Assembly (NCBI GenBank): GCA_964019415.1
Contig: OZ025881.1
Span: 3,877,121 to 3,941,120 of the forward strand
DNA from: Ianthella basta
Taxonomy: Eukaryota; Porifera; Demospongiae; Verongiida; Ianthellidae
DNA: 64,000 nt
Direction of reading: 5' to 3'
This document shows, in pieces, positions 49,150 to 64,000 of the stretch; position 1 is the first letter of the stretch, and each line of letters starts with the position of its first letter. Made by a program: the position numbers and the translations under genes. The notes below the pieces were generated by a model. It ran no database searches and had not been told where the DNA came from. It worked only from the letters and a program-made list of their open reading frames with translations.

Positions 49150-49882
49150 CGTAATCCGACTACCAACCGCCCTCACAAATGACTAATACGGCTGGATCTC
49201 TTCGTGCAGGCTATAACCAGGCGCCGAGGAGTATTCCGTCTACATATACCGCAATCGCACGCGCGGCTTCCTTTCAAGGGCGCAAAATGTTTACACAAGG
49301 TCACATAACAAGCAATGAATGTAGTTATCTATGTGATACTAATTGATTCTGGATAATAAATGCAATTAGTCACGTGTTACTGGGTCGTGTTCGTGATCAT
49401 ACTGCACTGCTAACCCGGATCGACCTTCCACTGCCCTTGGCTGGACAGGTGTCTCCCCCAGCTGCTGCTCCAGGCCCTTCCAGCTGCGTGAGTGCAGGTA
49501 TTGTGCTACAAAGTGGGATGAAAGGCAACTGGGAGACAACACATGGAACACTCTATTCTACCTCCATTCTCTTCATTCTCGAGTACACAAGGACACTGAT
49601 AGCTCACACCTACGCCTAACACACAGGTATTGCATTACACTACAATGGACAGTCCAGCCCGCCCCACTGGTGATGAGTACCTGCTGGACTGTACATCCCA
49701 ACTTGCATGTCTTGGGGCTTCCTCTGCACCAGCTCCTTGCCATGTTGGCCACTTAGGTCTGTGTTAGGTGGTGCGGAACGGCTACATAACAGGCGGAGCA
49801 TGCAGCACACACACACACATTCATGTACACATCATGTCATATCACTACAGCAAACTGTGTGAACAACATCGACCTGGATCGA

Positions 49883-58345
<8,463 letters not shown>

Positions 58346-58617
58346 CTGGGATAGGGAGAACAGAAGGGAACACCTCACCAACATACGCACAGTAAATTAT
58401 AACACCAGTTGCACACTACACGACAAATTCACAGTGATTAGTATAATTCAGAGTTAATTGGCATTACTAATTTCAAAGGCACAGATACTCTATTGTCCAC
58501 CTTGGCACAGAGACCAATGGAGCCACTTCTAGGGCGCTGCAAACCACAATGTCTATTACATTATTATAGTATGTGCCAAAGCCCATTACCTCTGCCCTTA
58601 CTGTCACCTGTTGCAAG

Positions 58618-58728
58618 TGTTGTTGACATCACCAACACCAATGGGGCCGGCTTCAATTCTGTGGTGTCCCACCTCCCCCTTCCCCCCCCATTTTTGCAGT
58701 TAGCCCACTTGCATTTACAGCCCTGTGA
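58618..58728 (+). repeat. Interspersed ~110-bp repeat R2, copy 2
   Basis: About 90% similar by eye to 56985-57105, in the same orientation. Preceded and followed by two short copies of cccttactgtcacctgttg (near 58597 and 58772), as though flanked by a direct repeat. Confidence 0.8.
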
Positions 58729-58999
58729 TGTCAACGGCACTTGCATATGTGCCTAAGCCCACTACACCTCCGCCCTTACTGTCACCTGTTGAATGATGTC
58801 TGTGCTGTTCTCAGTCGAGGGAGGGAGAGTGCACGGAAGTGCAGTGAAGGCACCAAAATGAAACAGTCAGTATGTAGCATGTGTCCTGTGAGGGTACTAT
58901 ACACTATTGTTGGGTACACTCCAGAATCATCCTAAAGCTACGCCTGGTACCCATGCAGGGTGCCCATGATAGTGCAGACAAGTACTGTAACACTGGGAC

Positions 59000-59435
59000 A
59001 GGTGTTAGCAAGGCCTCAAGTTATTACTTCACCTTTAAAAGTAGAACCCTCAGATCTCACCCTTACTTGCAATCCCCAAATCCCATATTAATGCTTTTAG
59101 ATTATCCCATTTTGTAAATGCCCCCTTCATCTGGAATCAATTACCATCAAGCATTCTCCAATCCTCCTCAATGCGTACCTTTAAATTTTGCCTCAGCAAG
59201 ATGCTGTTGAGCGAATTGTAGCTTGATCCTCAATCTATATACACTCCCACTCAGTTAGTTATACTCAAGTCTATCACTTCTTCCCCTTTCACTCCCCCCA
59301 CGCTTGTCGTATTATTGTCCCAGGCGTTGTAAGTATACCTATGTCTTAGGGGAGCACAATTATAGGCTAATTGCCTCTCATACAACCCGTTCCCCACGGG
59401 ATAAAATCATTTCAAATTCAAACTCAAATTCAAGG
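59000..59435 (+). mobile_element. 3' end of a non-LTR (LINE) retrotransposon
   Basis: After frame correction the stretch 59020-59215 reads like the C-terminus of a LINE ORF2 (hydrophobic YF..RT..., then WNQLPSSI, TFKFCLSKMLL). It ends in a short AT-rich tandem tail of caaattcaaa units. It is 5'-truncated and broken, the usual state of dead LINE insertions. Confidence 0.6.
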
Positions 59436-61745
59436 TAGACTTCTAGGTATCAGCAAGACGGCCAGCAGCCAAGGAACAAGTGACACCTGCACACACCATC
59501 AATCACTCAACAGAGCACTTAGTGACTCCCTCCCACTTGACCACCCCTACTCACCCACAACATGACAGACTCCCTCCCACTCATTGGGAACAGACATCTA
59601 GTCCATGTTCCTAATTATAAGCTAAGATAGATGAAACACTTCCCCAGAGGAGACATGCTACACCTTTAGAGCTTGTACCATTTGCACACCCCTTGCACAG
59701 CCAGTCAGTTAGCCCTGGTATGCAGAGTACACAGCTGGCAGACAGGAGTACACAACTAGCACAAAACCAGTATTGGTATACCTTGCAGAGCATACAGTGT
59801 CCATGGTGGGGACAGGCCCTCCTGCTGTCACTCCACAGCTACACCTGTAAAGGACCAGCCCAACCAGTGGATCAAATAGCATGCTGTCATCAGTGAATTT
59901 CAGCCCATTTTCTCACCACACATTATCCCATGTGGTCAGCCAGTAACGTAAAGTAGAAATGACCAATCAGTGTCAGTAGTGATACACCACTTGACTCTAC
60001 AACCGTTTCATCACATTTGGATCTCTACCCAACTACCATATACCTACACTTTAAGTCTCTCAGATGACTGAGGCTACAACACTAATCACCCTCAACTCTT
60101 CCTACATACGTATGTACAGTACAGTAGACTACATACATACATATGCAGTTAAATACAGTACGTATGCATTGCACTCCCTAATGGAGTAGCCATTCATCCC
60201 AGCGAGAATATCCTTAGAGGTGGCACTATACTAAGCTATCAAAACCTGTAAACGTTGTCTGTAGGCACTAGGTAGGCTGATAAGCCATGTCTACCGTCCA
60301 CTTTGAACTACATCACATAAAAGGATTAGGCAGCTCAAGACCAGTAGAATGTACCACTCAAATCAGTAGCTCAACCACACAGGAATAAGAACCACCTGGG
60401 ATGCTGATTTAACATAAAAGTATTAGGAAGTCCATTAGTGATATTTCCTTAATTCTTTGTGCACACCCACAAACATGTTAGCTATGATGCTAATGTAAAC
60501 TTCCCAGGGTGCCACTTCTATATACACCAGTTCCACTTCCCAAACTTCCCCGAGAGGTACATATATATAACACAAGCAATAGTACAGTGTGCCCCCCCCC
60601 CCACAGGTGTGGTTTAGCTTGGCTATCTACTGGTCTGTGGGGATGGAGACTACATATTGTAACCTAGGTAATTTACAAGCTATAAGCATACAGGTAGTCA
60701 CATAAATTCTGGTTCAAATTGTCTCTCAAAATTTATTAGAACAGTCTTCTGTGACATCATAGAAAAACCACAAATCACTCCCAGCCCATATTCCTGTAAC
60801 GCAATAGACGATTTGCTCTGTGGTTGATGAACATGGCCACCAACTGACACCATATTCGCTGCTCTCCTGGGAGAAACTATAAATTATACATGCCATGTCT
60901 AATGGACAGGAGCACTGAGCAAGTTGTTGGGTCATGTTTATTCTAGTCTCTAGCAGTAGCATACATATCAACCATCCCTATCTTGGTGGGACACATCCTG
61001 TTTCGCCTGCAGATGTCCCGCTGTCCTACTCTCACTCCTCAGTCTCCCACTTTTGAAGCATTCTAGCTGAACACTAGTAGCTTACATTGTGAATAAACAT
61101 ACAGATAGCTGTTTTATAGCTGATACAACCAGAATACAACTAATATAAAACTTACACATTGGGCTGATTCCATGATAACATATGAAGTGTGTGAGAGAGT
61201 ATTGCAAGTACAGCAAGCAAAACATTTTGTCCTGCTGTTTTGAGCCAACATCCCACTTTCAGTACTTCTGTCCCACTTTGGTAAATTGCTAGGTAGCCAC
61301 CTGTATGCAGTAGGTATATTGTCAAACACGCCAACCACTGTCTTCAATGCTTCATCACTACAGCTTCGCTCCAGCTGCCACCAGCTGCAATCCACCACTG
61401 TCATCATAGACACAGTAACTAACACTATCAATAAGTTGAACAGCAAAGGTGACACAGCAATACAATGTCATACATACACATTACCCCATCTGTATAATAC
61501 ATCTGAACATCTGGTATTGATATATTTACAGTAGCAATACAATCCTATTCCTGTACCCCACATCCCATCAGGGAATTCCTTCTACCTTGTTGCCTACTTG
61601 CATGCTGCACGGTGCTACCTGAGCAGTGTATGCAACAGTGTTGTGGCAATAATAGCTTATTGCTAATTGATTACGATTACAATTACTTGGCAATTTCAAA
61701 AACCAATTACCATTACCATTACTACTAGGCGAATGCAAGCATTAT

Positions 61746-62764
61746 GGGGCGAGCCTGAGCGAGCGTCACGTACTCTTGCAGTGATCGTGGCCTAGAGAGT
61801 GGGCAATGACAGGAATGGAGCACACATGCATGATGGGTGTAGGTGAATGAAACAGGTTGTAGGAAATGTGGACACACCTCCATGCACATGACTACCAAAT
61901 GCAGAGCATAAGACAGCAAGTTACTGCATTGATACCAGTTTATCTGTAGTATGTGAATGGGTACACCCTGGACAACTGGACTAATCTGTCATGTCACTGC
62001 GTTCTGATTGTGCGTTCTGATTGCTGCACCATGATTGTGTTGAGTCACAATGGCATGTTCTTAATTGTATTGTGCATTATATTTCACTTGTTTTGACATA
62101 ATTATTTCACATTATTAACTTCAATGTAAAATGGTGGGCAAGATGGTGACTCTCTGACTGTCTTCCTCAGCATAATGTGCTAGACATGGTGATATCATGA
62201 AGTGGGGCAGATGGACAACTTATACCCATGCCCACAAATATACTGACAACGTCACTGCATCAGCATGTATGCACTAGATGAGCAGCCTGCTCGAAGGGAA
62301 CTCGCTGCAGCCAACCTTGATCGCTGAAGAATCTGGTCCCTGGCTAGAACAATGGCTGGAGCGCGCTGTCCTTCCAGTGAAACGTTGACTGTAGCTGCCT
62401 GAGCATGAAGCTCACGCAAAAGCCGTGCATCAAAAATCGGCATCCTAGCCGACGTGTGGACCCGCTGCTTGCCCATAGCTACAACAACAAAGGTAGGGGA
62501 GAGCGTCCTTGACATAGCGTCGTGAGTGCGAGCGACGTTCCAACGGGGTGTGTGCGGTTGCTAAGGCATCTTTGTTTCGAAGTCTGCACGGTTGGTAAGG
62601 TGTCTTTGTTTCGGAGTGTGCGTGGCTGGCAAGCGAACGGCATGCAGCCGTGTTCTTCTACACCGGCGAAGAGACTCGGCTTGGGACATATATAGACGTC
62701 TTATGCTTGGCTATGACCTAGACGAAATCGGCCCCGGGGGCCAAAACGGACGTACCATCTATAC

Positions 62765-62852
<88 letters not shown>

Positions 62853-62939
62853 TAATAATAATAATGATAATAATAATAATAAAACAGAGACTTCCGCCTA
62901 CACTCCACGCCAGAGTGGGGCTCGCTCAGGCTCGCCCCA
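61746..62939. mobile_element. Possible TIR DNA element
   Basis: tggggcgagcctgagcgagc at 61746 is mirrored exactly as its complement ending at about 62940. The 1.2-kb interior includes a 264-bp minus-strand frame (62515-62252) with a coding-like composition, three ~35-bp repeats around tctttgtttcg (62565-62635), and the ATA microsatellite. No clear target-site duplication was seen. Confidence 0.4.
62764..62881. repeat. (ATA)n microsatellite
   Basis: About 118 bp of ATA triplets with two single-base changes (gataat). Confidence 0.97.
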
Positions 62940-63755
62940 ATAATATGGGCAGCTTGCAGGGGGGTCAGACAAGGTCCTGGGATTGTGCAATACCAGCACC
63001 TGAATAATTGCATTCCTGACATTCCAATCGCGTCTCCATGTACTACCTGACTGTGCTCCAAGGCCGAGTGTGCCTACCCTGAGCCATGGCAGGGCCTTGT
63101 ACTGCATTCACACCCCTGGTATGACCCGTACGTAGGGTAGCCAAGGAGCCATACAGTGGATTGGGCTTAGTTGTCAGACTGCTTTCACAATTGAGTTGTT
63201 GCAAGTTATCACAGCGTTTCTTGAGGATTGCCAGCATGCTTTAGCCATTTCTAGCATCCCTGCTGTCGAATGTGACAAATCGTGTACAGAACCAAGACGA
63301 TTGCATGGACGTAGCTGCCGATTGCACTCCCATTGCAGGAGCAGTCAACCTATCAGACTTGCAGTCCTGAAGTGATCAATGAGAACTTGCTAACAGCTTC
63401 TAAGGAGTCAGTTCCACAGCATCACTTGCTCAGTACTCCAGATTAGGCTCGATTTGCCTCGCAGCCAGCATCAGCAAACACTCGTATACCAGCATTGTAA
63501 AATGCTTGCAAAACCTATATACCTAGATGCTGGGGAGCTGCCCATTTTCTGAAAGTCCTTGTTTAACTGTGTGCTCAGAAGCAAAGAAACAAGCAATGCA
63601 ACGTGCTTCTCGAAATATATCTGCTCTTAGCTATTATAGGTAGAAAACACAGTATAGAGCAGCCGCGTCAGCCATTTTTCGAACGCACGTGACCTTGACT
63701 GACCCCTTTGGGCAGCTTGGCGGGCCATACATTGGCTCAACTTTGGAGTTGTGTA
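62940..63755. other. Gene-free stretch, nothing recognised
   Basis: No exon, RNA gene or repeat could be supported here. Confidence 0.4.
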
Positions 63756-63756
63756 G

Positions 63757-64000
63757 AGTTAGTACCCTGCATACACTGCTCAAGTAGTACCCTGCATACA
63801 CTGCTCAAGTAGCACCCTGCATACACTTCTCTGGTAGTACCCTGCATACACTGCTCAAGTAGCACCCTGCATACACTGCTCGGGTAGTACCCTGCATACA
63901 CTGCTCGGGTGGCACCCTGCATACACTGCTCGGGTAGCACCCTGCATACACCGCTTGGGTAGCACCCTGCATACACTGCTCAAGTAGTACCCTGCATACA
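63757..64000. repeat. 25-bp tandem repeat running off the window
   Basis: Unit agtaccctgcatacactgct followed by caagt or cgggt; about ten copies, with agtacc/agcacc variation. It continues past the end of the window, so its length is unknown. Confidence 0.93.

Noticed and set aside
60726-61455. Minus-strand frames of 81 and 113 codons as the first exon of DPH2
   Set aside because: Neither resembles the N-terminus of DPH2, and no suitable donor/acceptor phase was found.

Overview
The window is animal genomic DNA, most likely from a sponge. Genes are split by short introns with ordinary GT-AG ends, and all three large genes on the minus strand and the one on the plus strand could be assembled exon by exon with matching phases. 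The gene content points to a non-bilaterian metazoan: a CYLD-type CAP-Gly protein joined to a tyrosine-kinase-like kinase domain, a HOIL-1/RBCK1 orthologue of the linear-ubiquitin pathway, an ALDH1/2-type dehydrogenase family, FN3 receptor remains, an unrecognised single-pass receptor and DPH2. The species assignment is inference; nothing here names it.

Layout. 0-1.3 kb: a PHD-finger fragment and otherwise nothing recognised. 1.3-5.2 kb (+): six-exon gene coding for three CYLD-like CAP-Gly units, a coiled coil and a TKL-type kinase. 6.5-17.8 kb (-): sixteen-exon RBCK1/HOIL-1 homologue (about 847 aa) with a PH/EVH1-like N-terminus, proline-rich linker, LTM, UBL, NZF, and RING1-IBR-RING2; a 19-bp minisatellite of about 115 copies lies in one of its introns. 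19.1-34 kb: three intronless, nearly identical ALDH genes (one +, two -) embedded in segmental duplications, with four copies of an inverted-repeat element whose core is a 51-bp tandem repeat of about 0.5 to 20 units. 30.5-32 kb and 37.5-41.4 kb: two copies of a decayed FN3 receptor gene that share a nonsense codon. 35.2-37.5 kb: two large inverted-repeat (foldback) structures. 45.7-49.1 kb (-): six-exon type I membrane receptor with two related ectodomains and a long cytoplasmic tail rich in SH2/WW-binding type motifs. 49.9-58.3 kb (-): DPH2, lacking its first exon(s) and one internal exon in my reconstruction. 58.3-64 kb: repeats (LINE tail, a possible TIR element, an ATA microsatellite, a 25-bp array).

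How the genes may work together. The first two genes converge tail to tail and both belong to families that regulate linear ubiquitin and NF-kB signalling in vertebrates (CYLD reads/removes Met1/Lys63 chains; HOIL-1 is a LUBAC subunit). Here the CYLD-like protein carries a kinase domain where CYLD has its protease, and the HOIL-1 homologue carries an extra SHARPIN-like N-terminal domain. That pairing is the most interesting biology in the window. The rest is a repeat-rich region in which ALDH duplication, foldback elements and FN3 pseudogene duplication have produced a mosaic.
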